A stretch of DNA of 64,000 nt from ASV31 sp965229765 (GCA_965229765.1 CBDDJT010000004.1:186001-250000); one strand, 5' to 3'. Positions 1-9,106 are shown, counted from the stretch's first letter. Notes: generated from the letters alone by a model not told the origin. Numbers and translations: made by a program.

Positions 1-1
1 C

Positions 2-439
2 GTGATGGAACCGGTGCTGACGGCGGCATGGACGGCGGGGGCAGAGCCGCTCATCGACGGTCGGCTGGGACTTGAAGCCGCATGGCAGGCAGCCCTTGGC
101 CCGTTCCGCGGCTTCATGGAGGCCCGGACCGACCCCGAGGCCGTGCTGCGCCTTGCCGCCTTGCGCCCGGCCCCGGTTCCCGAGACCGCCGCTGATGCGC
201 CGCTTTCGGTGCTGGTGCCCGCCTTTCTTCTGGGCGAGATCGAAAAGGCCTTTCAGATCGGGTTCCTTATCTTCCTTCCGTTTCTTATCATCGATCTCGT
301 CGTCGCGGCCGTTCTGATGTCGATGGGCATGATGATGGTGCCACCCGCGATCGTCTCCTTGCCGTTCAAGCTGGCGTTTTTCGTTGTCGCCGACGGCTGG
401 ACGCTGATCTCGGAAGCGCTGGTGCGCGGTTACATGTGA
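2..439 (+). CDS. fliP: Flagellar export apparatus protein FliP, C-terminal part
   Basis: Only the last 145 or so residues are present; the gene begins before the window. FliP is an integral membrane subunit of the flagellar type III export gate, working with FliQ, FliR, FlhA and FlhB. The visible part carries the family's strongly conserved C-terminal block: GEIEKAFQIGF, then a hydrophobic segment with IDLVVA, then GMMMVPP, then LPFKLAFFV. The order and spacing match FliP closely. A typical FliP is about 245 residues, so roughly 100 are missing. A GTG/ATG pair at positions 2-7 is only the first in-frame start in the window and not the true start. It converges on flgI, which fits one flagellar block. 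Confidence 0.93.
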   Translation: MMEPVLTAAWTAGAEPLIDGRLGLEAAWQAALGPFRGFMEARTDPEAVLRLAALRPAPVPETAADAPLSVLVPAFLLGEIEKAFQIGFLIFLPFLIIDLVVAAVLMSMGMMMVPPAIVSLPFKLAFFVVADGWTLISEALVRGYM

Positions 440-528
440 CGCCCGGCGTCCTTTCCGCCTCGCCGGCGCCCAAGGGACCGCGACGGCCAGCGATGGCGCG
501 CCATGCCGCCCCCAAAAAGGTATCCGTT

Positions 529-1638
529 TCAGCGTACCACGAATTCGGCGTGCAGCGCCCCGGCCGCCTTTATGCTCTTTAGGATGTCGATCATGTCGCG
601 GGGTGAAACGCCCAGGGCGTTCAGCCCCGCGATAACCTCTGACAGCGACGTGCCGGCCCGGACCTCGGCCAGCCCGATGCCCGGCTCCTCTTCCAGCGCG
701 GCCTGCGTACGCGGCAGAACGATGCTCTGTCCCTGCGAAAACGGATTGGGTTGCACGACCAAGGGTGCTTCCTCGATCCGCAGCGTCAGGTTGCCCTGGC
801 TGACGGCGACGCGGCTGATGCGCACATCGGCACCCATCACGATGGTGCCCGACCGCTGGTCGACCACCACGCGGGCCTTGCGCTCGGGCGCGACTGCGAG
901 GTTTTCGATTCGTCCGATCGCATGGGCAGGAGACGCCGTGCGCGCCGCCTTGATGTCGAAGGCAACCGTCCCGGCATCCAGCATGACGGCCACGCCACGG
1001 CCAAAGTCCGCGTTGATCGCTGCTTCGATCCGGGCCGCGGTTGTAAAGTCGGGCGTGCGCAACGCAAGGCGAATCCGGTCAAGCGCGGCAAAGTCGAAAT
1101 CGATCTCTCGCTCTACCCGCGCGCCCGAGGGGATGACCCCGGCAGTTGGAACGCCCTGCACAACCCGCGCACCCTCTCCCTCGGCCTCGGCGCCGCCGGC
1201 GATCACGGTGCCCTGCGCCACGGCATAGATCTGACCGTCCGCAGCGTTCAGAGGCGTCATCACCAGCGTGCCGCCCAGCAGGCTCTTGGCGTCCCCGATG
1301 GCAGAGACCGTCACGTCGATCGTCCCCCCCGCCCGGGCAAAGGGCGGCAGCGTCGCGGTCACGAAGACGGCGGCGACGTTCTTGGGGCGAAACTGCTCTC
1401 CGGTGACGTTGACACCGAGCCGTTCAAGGATGTTCGACAGGATCTCCTCGGTAAAGGGAGCGTTGCGGATGCCGTCGCCCGTACCGTTCAGCCCCACGAC
1501 GATCCCGTACCCGACAAGATCGTTGCCGCGCACGCCATCGAATTCGACAAGGTCCTTGATGCGCACTGTCTGCGCGCAGGCCGGAACGGGCGCGGTCAGA
1601 ACGGCCGCGGCCAGAATACCTATCAGAAAGCGCATCAT
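529..1638 (-). CDS. flgI: Flagellar P-ring protein FlgI
   Basis: FlgI builds the periplasmic P ring around the flagellar rod, at the peptidoglycan layer. The 369-residue product has a signal peptide (about residues 1-22, ending PACA). The family N-terminus follows: VRIKDLVEFDGVRGNDLVGYG and VGLNGTGDG. Further blocks are FRPKNVAAVFVTATLPPFA and IGDAKSLLGGTLVMTPL. The C-terminal part has TSLSEVIAGLNALGVSPRDMIDILKSIKAAGAL, a classic FlgI ending. Length is normal for the family. The ATG overlaps the flgL stop as ATGA, so the two are translationally coupled and last in the motB-flgE-flgK-flgL-flgI run. Confidence 0.96.
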   Translation of the reverse strand: MMRFLIGILAAAVLTAPVPACAQTVRIKDLVEFDGVRGNDLVGYGIVVGLNGTGDGIRNAPFTEEILSNILERLGVNVTGEQFRPKNVAAVFVTATLPPFARAGGTIDVTVSAIGDAKSLLGGTLVMTPLNAADGQIYAVAQGTVIAGGAEAEGEGARVVQGVPTAGVIPSGARVEREIDFDFAALDRIRLALRTPDFTTAARIEAAINADFGRGVAVMLDAGTVAFDIKAARTASPAHAIGRIENLAVAPERKARVVVDQRSGTIVMGADVRISRVAVSQGNLTLRIEEAPLVVQPNPFSQGQSIVLPRTQAALEEEPGIGLAEVRAGTSLSEVIAGLNALGVSPRDMIDILKSIKAAGALHAEFVVR

Positions 1639-2645
1639 CGCAAGAACTCCGTCAGGCTCAGACGCGACAGACGGGCCGTCACGGCATAAAGCGTTTCAAG
1701 TTGCGTCTCGGCCTCGGTCAGGGCGGTCGCGGTGCGGTAGGCATCCACGCCCACCAGCGCGGCGCGGGCCTCTTCCAGGGCAGCGGCCTCTGCGGCATTT
1801 GCCGTCGCCGCCTCTTCGATGCGCGCTTCTTCGCGGCCGACGCGGGCGCCAAGGGTCGCCAGCGCCGCGTCACCTTCCATGATGCGCGTACCTGCCAGAA
1901 GCAGGGCAGCGGCGCGCTGATCTGCCTGTCCATCCAGGAGACCCCGGTCGAGAAGTGCTGCGGTGGCGTATCCGGCCAGAAGTTCGCGCAGCGCGGGATC
2001 GTCGGCGCGCAGGGCCGGGTCCGCCGTCTGTCCCGGGGCGATCGACGCAGGCGACAGATCGGTGCCCGCCCCTAGGTAGCCGTGAGTGTAGAAACCGCCG
2101 CCCGGGGCATCAAACCAGTCGTTGACCGCCGCCGCGAGATCCGCCGCGCTGGCCTGCGGCCCGATATCGGCGGCAAGTTGCGCCAGAAGGTCATCCGCCC
2201 CGGCCACGGCCGCCCCGTCGGTGGCCGTGCCCGCAAAAAGCGCGCGGCCCGCATCGCGCGCGTTCAGCGCCGACACCACCGACCCCAGCCGCGCACGGGC
2301 GTCTGTCGCCGCCGCATCGACCTGTGCCGCAGCGCCGCCCGTGCCCGCCATAACCAGCGCCGCGCCCAGTTCCGCGCCCGCTTCCTGCATCGTGCCTAGC
2401 GCCGCCTGCGTCGCGCGGGCGAATTGCGCCGCCTCCGCCGCAGCGGCATCATGCGCGTTCAGCGTCGTCATGGCGTGGGCAATCCCGGAGAGTGCCCCCT
2501 GCAATGGGCCGTTTCCGGCCGACGCCTCTCGCGAGGTCCCGGTTGCAAGCTCCTGCCCCAGCGCGGACAGCTCTGTCCTGACACGGGTGTTGAACAGCCG
2601 CGACTGAAAGCCCAGTGCGAGATCTCCGATCGACAGGGCGGACAT
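1635..2645 (-). CDS. flgL: Flagellar hook-filament junction protein FlgL
   Basis: FlgL (HAP3) joins the hook-associated protein FlgK to the flagellin filament. The 336-residue protein is Ala-rich and predicted mainly helical, as are flagellin-family proteins. It has an N-terminal heptad-type segment (QSRLFNTRVRTELSALGQELATG) resembling the flagellin N-domain. The C-terminal helix has AYRTATALTEAETQLETLYAVTARLSRLSL, which resembles flagellin/FlgL D0 regions. It lies 3 nt after the flgK stop and overlaps flgI by 4 nt. Divergence from enteric FlgL is high, so the call rests partly on gene order (flgE-flgK-flgL-flgI). Confidence 0.88.
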   Translation of the reverse strand: MSALSIGDLALGFQSRLFNTRVRTELSALGQELATGTSREASAGNGPLQGALSGIAHAMTTLNAHDAAAAEAAQFARATQAALGTMQEAGAELGAALVMAGTGGAAAQVDAAATDARARLGSVVSALNARDAGRALFAGTATDGAAVAGADDLLAQLAADIGPQASAADLAAAVNDWFDAPGGGFYTHGYLGAGTDLSPASIAPGQTADPALRADDPALRELLAGYATAALLDRGLLDGQADQRAAALLLAGTRIMEGDAALATLGARVGREEARIEEAATANAAEAAALEEARAALVGVDAYRTATALTEAETQLETLYAVTARLSRLSLTEFLR

Positions 2646-2648
2646 GGC

Positions 2649-4088
2649 CTAGATCCTCGTCAGGTTGGCCAGCATCTCGTCGATCACCGACATGACGCGG
2701 GCATTGGCGGCATAGGCGCGTTCGATCGCCAGCAGGGTCTGAAGCTCGGCGTCGGTGTCCACACCTTGCCGAAGCTCTGCAAGGCGCAGGGTTTCTGCCT
2801 CGGTGCCCGATGCGGTTTCCTCTGCCTCGGCAGCGGTGCGGGCGTTGGCGATACCCGCGGAAAGCTCTGCCACCAGAGTGGCGGCACCGACAGCGGACGG
2901 GCCAAAGCCGCCGGACGCGGGAACCCGGGGTCCGGCCAGCGCGCCCGACAGGGCGTTCAGCACCCGCGCGTCGCCCGGATCGCCCGGGGTGGCGGCACCG
3001 ATTCCGGCACGCAGCCGCCAAAGCCCGTCCGACGCGGGGGACAGCACGGCATTGACCGCGATACGACCCGCCAGCCCGGTTTCGCCTGCGGGATCGACCA
3101 TCGCCCCGGCATCGGTGAACAGCCCCGGCGCACCCGGCGCCAGCGTCGGATCAAGGGCGGGGTCGGCAAGCCGTTCGATCAGATCGCGCGACACGGCGTC
3201 AAGCCGCGCCTGCGTCCCGGGTCCAGCATCGTCCCGGATGGCGAATTGCGCCGCAAGGGTGCCGCCGCCCATCGGACCGTCAACCGCCACCGGGCGCCCG
3301 TCCAGCGTAAGGCCAGACAACGCCCCGGACCCAAGGCTCATCTCGGCGGCGATAACGCCAGCGGACGTGAACCCGATCTCGACCGCCTGCGTATCAAGCA
3401 GCATCGCACCGCCCGGGGTCATCAGGGCCACCCGCCCATGGTCGCGGGGAAGCTCTTGCAGCGGAACGATACGGGCGATCTCGTCGATCACCTGCTGGCG
3501 GCGATCCGCCAGCCCCGAGGCGTCCTTGTCCACCGCTTCGAACCGGGCGATGCGGGCATTCAGCGTGGCGACCTCCTCAAGGCCCGCGTTCAGCTGCGCG
3601 ACAGAGGTTGCGATGGCAGCATCGGCCCGCATTCGCTGGTCCTGCACATGGCTGGTCCCCCGGTTCAGATGTGTCGCCAGCGCAGCCGCGGCCGTGTGCA
3701 CGGCTTCCAGCCGTGCGGTGCTGTCGGGGCGGCTGGCGGCAGCGGTCAATGCCGCCTCGAAAGTGGCCAGCCGATCGGTCAGACTGCCTGGATCGGATGG
3801 CATGCCAAGCACTCGTTCAAGCCCTGCATGGAAACCGGCCCGGAGGGCCGCGCCCTCCTCGGCGGCGCCCGCCGCGCGGCGGTCCGCCAGAAGCCGGGGG
3901 TCGGCGTGGCGCGTGATGCCAGAGACCCGCACCCCCGCAGAGGCACTGCCCGCAGCCTCCAGCAATAGCTCGCGCCTGCCGTAGCCCTCGGTCCGGGCGT
4001 TGGCGATGTTCTGCGACACGATCTCGGCCCCGCGCGCGGCAGCGCCAAGGCCCGAAAGGGCAGATGTGAGGGCGCCAGAGATGCTCAT
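2649..4088 (-). CDS. flgK: Flagellar hook-associated protein FlgK
   Basis: FlgK (HAP1) is the first hook-filament junction protein. The 479-residue product starts MSISGALTSALSGLGAAARG followed by VSQNIANARTEGYGRRE, the rod/hook/HAP N-terminal motif (ANxxTxGY). It ends with LQTLLAIERAYAANARVMSVIDEMLANLTRI, the matching C-terminal D0 helix. The middle contains the family block around DRRQQVIDEIARIVPLQ. It follows flgE by 22 nt on the same strand and precedes flgL by 3 nt. It is somewhat shorter than the enteric protein (about 547 residues), which is common in alphaproteobacteria. Confidence 0.94.
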   Translation of the reverse strand: MSISGALTSALSGLGAAARGAEIVSQNIANARTEGYGRRELLLEAAGSASAGVRVSGITRHADPRLLADRRAAGAAEEGAALRAGFHAGLERVLGMPSDPGSLTDRLATFEAALTAAASRPDSTARLEAVHTAAAALATHLNRGTSHVQDQRMRADAAIATSVAQLNAGLEEVATLNARIARFEAVDKDASGLADRRQQVIDEIARIVPLQELPRDHGRVALMTPGGAMLLDTQAVEIGFTSAGVIAAEMSLGSGALSGLTLDGRPVAVDGPMGGGTLAAQFAIRDDAGPGTQARLDAVSRDLIERLADPALDPTLAPGAPGLFTDAGAMVDPAGETGLAGRIAVNAVLSPASDGLWRLRAGIGAATPGDPGDARVLNALSGALAGPRVPASGGFGPSAVGAATLVAELSAGIANARTAAEAEETASGTEAETLRLAELRQGVDTDAELQTLLAIERAYAANARVMSVIDEMLANLTRI

Positions 4089-4110
4089 CCAGATTCAGGC
4101 CGCCGGCCGC

Positions 4111-5415
4111 TCAGCGCTTGATATTGGTGGTTTCCTGCAACATCTCGTCCACCGTCTGGATCACTTTGGCGTTCGAGGAATAGGCCCGCTGGGTCTGGAT
4201 GAGCTGGGTCAGTTCTGCAGCGACGTCCGTTGCGCTTTCCTCTCGGGCGTATCCCACGATCTCTCCTGTCGGGCCGTCGCCGGCATCCCACAGGAAGAAC
4301 GGGCCGCTGTCGGGCGACACCTGGTAAGTCTGGTTGGACAGGGCGATCAGACCGTTGGGATTGGGCACGTCGACCAGCGGGATCTGGTAGATCGTCCGGG
4401 TAAAGCCCACGTCATAGATGGCGTGCACATAGCCGTTCTCGTCAATCTCGACGGCGACGAGGTTCCCGACCGGAGATCCGTTCTTGTTGATCGACACCGG
4501 CGCGAAACTGTCGCTGAGCTGTGTCAATCCGTTGGGGTCCCCGAGCTGCCCGATTTCCAGTTCGATCGGACCGCCGCCGACCGACAGGTCGAGCGTGCCG
4601 GTGGTGGGATCATAGTCGCCGCCTTCCACCGTGGTCACCGACAGCAATGTGCCCCCGTTTTCGCGGGAATCGTCGAAGGTCAGGATGTATTCGCCCACCA
4701 CGTCCCCGCTGGAAGCGGAATCGGCGATCGTCATCGTCCATTCGTTGGAACTGCCGTCCGCCGGCACCGTGGGGGTAAAAGTGATGTCCAGCGTCTCGGA
4801 GGTGCCCATGTTGCCGAAGTACTCTACCGACAGCACCTGCGCCTCGCCCGTACTGCCCGCCTCGGTCTCCGACGCGGGCAGGTTCACGCCAAGCGTCATC
4901 TCGGTCGTGGGGTCGCCGGCATACTGGTTCAGGTCCACCTGCACCGGTTCCAGCCCGTCCACCGTGTCGCGCGGATAGGGGGGCACCGTTCCGTCCGGGT
5001 CGGCGGGCCATCCCATCAGGACCATTCCGGATTCGTTGGTCAGCACGCCGTTCTCGTCCGGATAGAAGGATCCCGTCGTCATAAGGTACAGCGGAACCTC
5101 GCCATTGTCGTTGGCGATCGAGGTCGAGGTGGTCACGGGTATCATGCCGCGCCCGCTGATCGCGATATCGGTCGGGTTCGAGGTGGAGATCAGCGGCGCC
5201 TGTTCGTCGATCAGCCGCCGTGTGGAACTGACGACACCGCCGGCGGAATACTGTGTCGCGGTGCTGCCGGCGATCACGATGGAATTGAAATCGGTTTCCA
5301 CCCGCTTGTAGCCGTAGGTGGACGAGTTCGCGATGTTGTCGGCGATGGTGGCCAGGTTGGCCGCGTTGGCATTCAGCCCGGACACGCCGGCCGCCAGCGA
5401 AGAGGAAATGGTCAT
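4111..5415 (-). CDS. flgE: Flagellar hook protein FlgE
   Basis: FlgE polymerises into the flexible hook joining the rod to the filament. The 434-residue protein begins MTISSSLAAGVSGLNANAAN, then ATIADNIANSSTYGYKRVET, the rod/hook N-terminal motif. It ends LTQLIQTQRAYSSNAKVIQTVDEMLQETTNIKR, the matching C-terminal helix. The middle is acidic, Thr- and Gly-rich and contains the ISGRGMIPVT block typical of FlgE. The hook cap FlgD is not visible next to it. A CtrA-like site (5474-5488) lies about 60 nt upstream, so flgE may head the flgE-flgK-flgL-flgI transcript. Confidence 0.94.
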   Translation of the reverse strand: MTISSSLAAGVSGLNANAANLATIADNIANSSTYGYKRVETDFNSIVIAGSTATQYSAGGVVSSTRRLIDEQAPLISTSNPTDIAISGRGMIPVTTSTSIANDNGEVPLYLMTTGSFYPDENGVLTNESGMVLMGWPADPDGTVPPYPRDTVDGLEPVQVDLNQYAGDPTTEMTLGVNLPASETEAGSTGEAQVLSVEYFGNMGTSETLDITFTPTVPADGSSNEWTMTIADSASSGDVVGEYILTFDDSRENGGTLLSVTTVEGGDYDPTTGTLDLSVGGGPIELEIGQLGDPNGLTQLSDSFAPVSINKNGSPVGNLVAVEIDENGYVHAIYDVGFTRTIYQIPLVDVPNPNGLIALSNQTYQVSPDSGPFFLWDAGDGPTGEIVGYAREESATDVAAELTQLIQTQRAYSSNAKVIQTVDEMLQETTNIKR

Positions 5416-5473
5416 CGGGTGCGCCTTTCTGATGCATCGACCGGGATCGGTGCCCAGACATACGCGCGCCGGC

Positions 5474-5488
5474 TTAACGCCGCGCTAA
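5474..5488 (-). promoter_or_regulatory. Possible CtrA-type binding site upstream of flgE
   Basis: On the coding strand of flgE this reads TTAG-N7-TTAA; on the + strand TTAA-CGCCGCG-CTAA. It differs by one base from the alphaproteobacterial CtrA consensus TTAA-N7-TTAA and lies about 60 nt before the flgE start. CtrA control of class II flagellar genes is established in Caulobacter and reported for several Rhodobacterales. That this copy is used is inference from sequence and position only. Confidence 0.4.
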
Positions 5489-5505
5489 TGCGCCCCTGGC
5501 GCGCT

Positions 5506-6354
5506 TCAGCCGTCGTCGCGAAGCAGGATCACCTCCAGCCGATTGTTGCGCGGGGCCGTCGGATCGCTCAGCACCGGCGCGCGATCTGCGTGGCCAGTGA
5601 CACGGCGCAGACGCGCCGACGACAGGCCTTCGGCTTCCAGCAGGGTGCGCATCCGGCTGGCGCGGTCCCCGGACAGGTCCCACACGCGATTGTCCACCAG
5701 GATCACGGGAACCGCCGCGACGTGACCCTCGATGGCGACGCGGTTTGACACCATTGCGAACAGGCCAGCAACCACGCCCGCCAGCCGTGTGGCAAGTTCG
5801 GTGGGCCTGTCGCTTCCAGGTTCGAACAGCGACGTCCCCGGTGTATCGAAGAGTTCCACGATCAGGCCCTCGTCGGTGACGCGCGTCACGATGTGGCGCA
5901 GCATCTCGTCGCTGACAAGGCTTTCGCCGCTGCGACCGGTCAACGCTTCCTCGATCTCGCGCAGGACGGCATCCTCCACCCCCTTGCCATCCTCGGTGCC
6001 GCTTTCACCGCGGCCGCTGTCACCGCGGGCCTGAAATTCCTCGCTGGGTTTGGATTGGGTGGCGCCGGTGCCGTTCTGGGCGAGGACCTGCTCGGCAAAT
6101 ATGTTGGTGCCGCCGAAACTGCCCTCGCCCCCGCCGGAAATGCGGTTGATCGGAATCGTCGGGTTGAAGTAGTCCGCGATCCCCTTTCGCTGCTTTTCCG
6201 TCGTTGCGTTCAATAGCCACATCAGCATGAAGAAGGCCATCATCGCGGTGACGAAATCGGCATAGGCCACCTTCCAGGCCCCGCCGTGATGGCCGCCACC
6301 CGCGACGATCTTCTTGCGCTTCACGATGATAGGCGCATTTGACTGCGCGCTCAT
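5506..6354 (-). CDS. motB: Flagellar motor stator protein MotB
   Basis: MotB is the peptidoglycan-anchored stator subunit that, with MotA, conducts protons to turn the flagellum. The 282-residue product begins with a basic segment (VKRKKI), then GGHHGGAWKVAYADFVTAMMAF, containing the single transmembrane helix. Asp33 in YADFVTAMMAF corresponds to the essential proton-binding Asp of MotB. The C-terminal OmpA-like domain carries the peptidoglycan-binding pattern (LSGDRASRMRTLLEAEGL, VTGHADRAPV, NNRLEVILL). A PomB-type sodium channel cannot be excluded from sequence alone. motA is not in the window. Confidence 0.93.
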   Translation of the reverse strand: MSAQSNAPIIVKRKKIVAGGGHHGGAWKVAYADFVTAMMAFFMLMWLLNATTEKQRKGIADYFNPTIPINRISGGGEGSFGGTNIFAEQVLAQNGTGATQSKPSEEFQARGDSGRGESGTEDGKGVEDAVLREIEEALTGRSGESLVSDEMLRHIVTRVTDEGLIVELFDTPGTSLFEPGSDRPTELATRLAGVVAGLFAMVSNRVAIEGHVAAVPVILVDNRVWDLSGDRASRMRTLLEAEGLSSARLRRVTGHADRAPVLSDPTAPRNNRLEVILLRDDG

Positions 6355-6411
6355 CCCACCAACCTTTTATTACCCCGCGACTGGGATAGCCCGGGGCCGC
6401 TGAACGCCGCC

Positions 6412-6426
6412 TTAACCTTTCGAATT
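6412..6426 (-). promoter_or_regulatory. Weak CtrA-like half site upstream of motB
   Basis: The + strand reads TTAA-CCTTTCG-AATT, that is AATT-N7-TTAA on the motB coding strand. One half site is perfect and the other poor. It lies about 60 nt before motB, the same spacing as the site before flgE. Offered as a candidate only. Confidence 0.25.
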
Positions 6427-6437
6427 GTCGCTCAAGG

Positions 6438-8024
6438 TCACGATTGTGCCAGAATCAGGTCGGCCGCCTTCTCGGCGATCATGATGGTGGGGGAATTTGT
6501 GTTGCCGCTGGTGATGGTGGGCATGACGCTGGCGTCAATGACACGCAGCCCGCCGATCCCGCGCAGGCGCAGCGCAGGATCAAGCGGCGCGGTGTCCTCG
6601 GCGCCCATCCGCACCGTCCCGACGGGATGAAAGATCGTCGTTCCGATGTCGCCCGCCGCGCGCGCAAGCGCGGCATCAACGTCAGGCACCTCTGGGCCGG
6701 GGCGGAACTCTTCCGGGGCGTGCGGCATCAGCGCGGGCTGGGCCATGATGCGCCGGGTCAGCCGGATCGCGGCGGCGGCCACGCGCCGGTCGCCCTCGGT
6801 GGACAGGTAGTTCGGCGCAATCTCGGGCTGCGCGCGTGGATCGGGCGAGGCGATGCGTACATGCCCCCGGCTTTCGGGGCGCAGGTGACAGACGCTGGCT
6901 GTCAGCGCGTCGAAGGGATGCAGCGGCTGGCCGAAGGCATCCAGCGACAGGGGCTGCACGTGGTATTCAAGGTCCGCCGTCGCCACGTCCGGCCCCGACC
7001 GCGCGAACGCCCCCAGCTGCGACGGCGACATCGACATCGGCCCGGTGCGGCGCAGCGCGTATTCCGCCGCGATCCTGGCCTTGCCCAGCAGGCTGGCCGA
7101 CAGCGTGTTCAGCGTCACCGTGTTCGTCACCTTCCACGCACAGCGGATCTGCAGGTGATCCTGCAGGTTCGCGCCGATCCCCGGCTGGTCCAGGACCGGC
7201 TCGATTCCATGGGCCTGCAAATGATCGGCGGGGCCGATCCCCGAGAGCTGCAACAGCTGGGGCGAGCCGATGGCACCCGCCGACAGGATCACCTCGCGCC
7301 CCGCGCGCAGCTCCTTCACCTGTCCGTTCTGGCGGAACCGCACGCCGACGGCCCGCCGCCCTTCCAGGATCAGCCCCTCGGCCTGCGCGTCGGTCTCCAC
7401 CCGCAGCCGCCCCGAGCGCATCGCGGGCCGCAGAAACGCCTTGGCCGTGTTCAGCCGCCAGCCGTCGCGCTGGTTCACCTTGAAATAGCCCACACCCTCG
7501 TTGTCGCCGGTGTTGAAATCGTCGGTGCGGGGCAACCCCGCCTGCACCGCCGCCTCGCGCCAGGCATCCAGGATATCCCAGTGCAGGCGCTGGTTGTCGA
7601 CGCGCCACTCACCGCCCGCGCCGTGCAGGTCGTCGGCGCCGTCGACGTAATCCTCGGACCGCTTGAAATAGGGCAGCACGTCGTTCCAGCCCCATCCGGC
7701 CAGGCCCAATTGCCGCCAGTGGTCATAGTCCGCCGCCTGCCCGCGCAGATAGAGCATCCCGTTGATCGACGAACAGCCGCCCAGGATACGCCCGCGCGGA
7801 TACAACAGACTGCGCCCGTTCAGCCCCGCCTCTTCGGCGGTGCGGAACCCCCAGTCGGTGCGCGGGTTGCCGATGCAATACAGGTATCCCACCGGGATAT
7901 GGACCCAGTGGTAATTGTCCTTCCCCCCGGCCTCCAGCAGCACGACGCTGGCCTTCGCGCTCAGCCGGTTGGCCAGAACGCAGCCCGCTGATCCGCCGCC
8001 GACGATGATGTAATCCGCGTCCAT
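6438..8024 (-). CDS. GMC-family FAD-dependent alcohol dehydrogenase (choline dehydrogenase-like)
   Basis: This 528-residue flavoprotein of the glucose-methanol-choline family should oxidise a primary alcohol, choline or a similar substrate to the aldehyde. The N-terminal FAD Rossmann motif is DYIIVGGGSAGCVLANRLS. The GMC signature PRGRILGGCSSINGMLYLRG follows at about residue 80. The second family signature lies near SAGAIGSPQLLQLSGIGP. The catalytic region includes IFHPVGTVRMG, and the C-terminus has GNTNSPTIMIAEKAADLIL. I chose the ATG at 8024 because the family N-terminus begins there; the frame stays open upstream with no homology. No betaine-aldehyde dehydrogenase or BetI lies next to it, so choline specificity is not supported. 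Confidence 0.9.
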   Translation of the reverse strand: MDADYIIVGGGSAGCVLANRLSAKASVVLLEAGGKDNYHWVHIPVGYLYCIGNPRTDWGFRTAEEAGLNGRSLLYPRGRILGGCSSINGMLYLRGQAADYDHWRQLGLAGWGWNDVLPYFKRSEDYVDGADDLHGAGGEWRVDNQRLHWDILDAWREAAVQAGLPRTDDFNTGDNEGVGYFKVNQRDGWRLNTAKAFLRPAMRSGRLRVETDAQAEGLILEGRRAVGVRFRQNGQVKELRAGREVILSAGAIGSPQLLQLSGIGPADHLQAHGIEPVLDQPGIGANLQDHLQIRCAWKVTNTVTLNTLSASLLGKARIAAEYALRRTGPMSMSPSQLGAFARSGPDVATADLEYHVQPLSLDAFGQPLHPFDALTASVCHLRPESRGHVRIASPDPRAQPEIAPNYLSTEGDRRVAAAAIRLTRRIMAQPALMPHAPEEFRPGPEVPDVDAALARAAGDIGTTIFHPVGTVRMGAEDTAPLDPALRLRGIGGLRVIDASVMPTITSGNTNSPTIMIAEKAADLILAQS

Positions 8025-8172
8025 CCTGTCCCCCAAACTCGCCCGCCCCGGCCCGGTCGTGCGCCTGTGCACAGATCCCGTGCCCGCGACCGGGGTTCCC
8101 CCGTGCCCGAAAAAGACGACATAGAGCGTGAAAGCACAACACCGGCGGACCGCTCCGCCGCAGGAGGATACC

Positions 8173-9102
8173 ATGCTGCACCAGATCAAGGGCCTGCACC
8201 ACGTCACGTCGCTGGCCAGCGGCGCCCAGACCAACAACGCCTTCTTCACCAGGGCGCTCGGCCTGCGCCGCGTCAAGAAGACCGTGAATTTCGACGCCCC
8301 GCACGTCTATCACCTGTATTACGGGGACGAGCACGGCAGCCCGGGCTCTGTCATGACCTACTTCCCCTTCCCCGGTGCCGCGCGCGGCCGCCACGGTGCC
8401 GGAGAGGTCGGCGTCACCGCCTTCGCCGTGCCCAGGGGCGCGCTGGGTTACTGGGCCGATCGCCTTGCGGGCCTTGGCGTCACGGGCCTGAACCGGACCT
8501 CCAGCTTTGGACAGGACCGGCTGACCTTCGACGGACCCGACGGCGACACCTTCGCGCTTGTGGAAACCGATGACGCCCGCGCGCCCTGGACCGGCACCGA
8601 CGTGCCCGAGGACGCGGCGATCCGCGGCTTTCACTCGGCGTCCATGCGCCTGCGCGATGCAGGGGCATCGGCGGAGCTTCTGCGCTTCATGGGGTATGAG
8701 GAAACCGGCCGCGACGGGGACATGACGCGCTTTGCCGTGACCGGCGGCAATGGCGCCGACGTGATCGACATCGAGACCCTGCCCGGTGCGCCCGCCGCCC
8801 AGCAGGGCGCAGGATCCGTCCACCACATCGCCTTCGCCGTCGAAAACCGCGCCCGTCAGCTGGAAGTGCGCGAGGCGCTGCTCGACACCGGCTGGCAGGT
8901 GACGCCCGTGATCGACCGTGATTATTTCTGGGCGATCTATTTCCGCACCCCCGGCGGCGTCCTGTTCGAGGTGGCCACGAACGAACCGGGCTTTGACCGG
9001 GACGAGGATACCGCCCACCTTGGCGAGGCGCTGAAGCTGCCCGGCCAGCACGCGCACCTGCGGGACGTGCTGGAACAACGGCTTGAGCCGATACTGGACT
9101 GA
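8173..9102 (+). CDS. mhqO: Ring-cleaving dioxygenase of the VOC superfamily (MhqO-like)
   Basis: A 309-residue protein made of paired vicinal-oxygen-chelate modules. It resembles Bacillus MhqO/MhqA-type hydroquinone dioxygenases, which act on quinones and hydroquinones in detoxification. The first half opens with LHQIKGLHHVTSLA, whose His is a likely metal ligand. The second half has VHHIAFAVEN (second His) and GGVLFEVATNEPGF (Glu ligand), giving the 2-His/1-Glu facial set of the fold. The start at 8173 is preceded by AGGAGG at a normal distance; an earlier in-frame ATG lacks this. The next gene, a hydrolase, starts 4 nt after the stop, as in mhq operons. The actual substrate is unknown. Confidence 0.87.
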   Translation: MLHQIKGLHHVTSLASGAQTNNAFFTRALGLRRVKKTVNFDAPHVYHLYYGDEHGSPGSVMTYFPFPGAARGRHGAGEVGVTAFAVPRGALGYWADRLAGLGVTGLNRTSSFGQDRLTFDGPDGDTFALVETDDARAPWTGTDVPEDAAIRGFHSASMRLRDAGASAELLRFMGYEETGRDGDMTRFAVTGGNGADVIDIETLPGAPAAQQGAGSVHHIAFAVENRARQLEVREALLDTGWQVTPVIDRDYFWAIYFRTPGGVLFEVATNEPGFDRDEDTAHLGEALKLPGQHAHLRDVLEQRLEPILD

Positions 9103-9106
9103 TCCC

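Noticed and set aside
443..466. Inverted repeat CCGGCG...CGCCGG between fliP and flgI
   Set aside because: A 6-bp stem with a 12-nt loop is easily met by chance at this GC content; no T-run follows.
4000..5748. A 582-codon + strand open frame opposite flgE
   Set aside because: The antisense product has no domain, while the - strand encodes an unmistakable FlgE with both terminal hook motifs.
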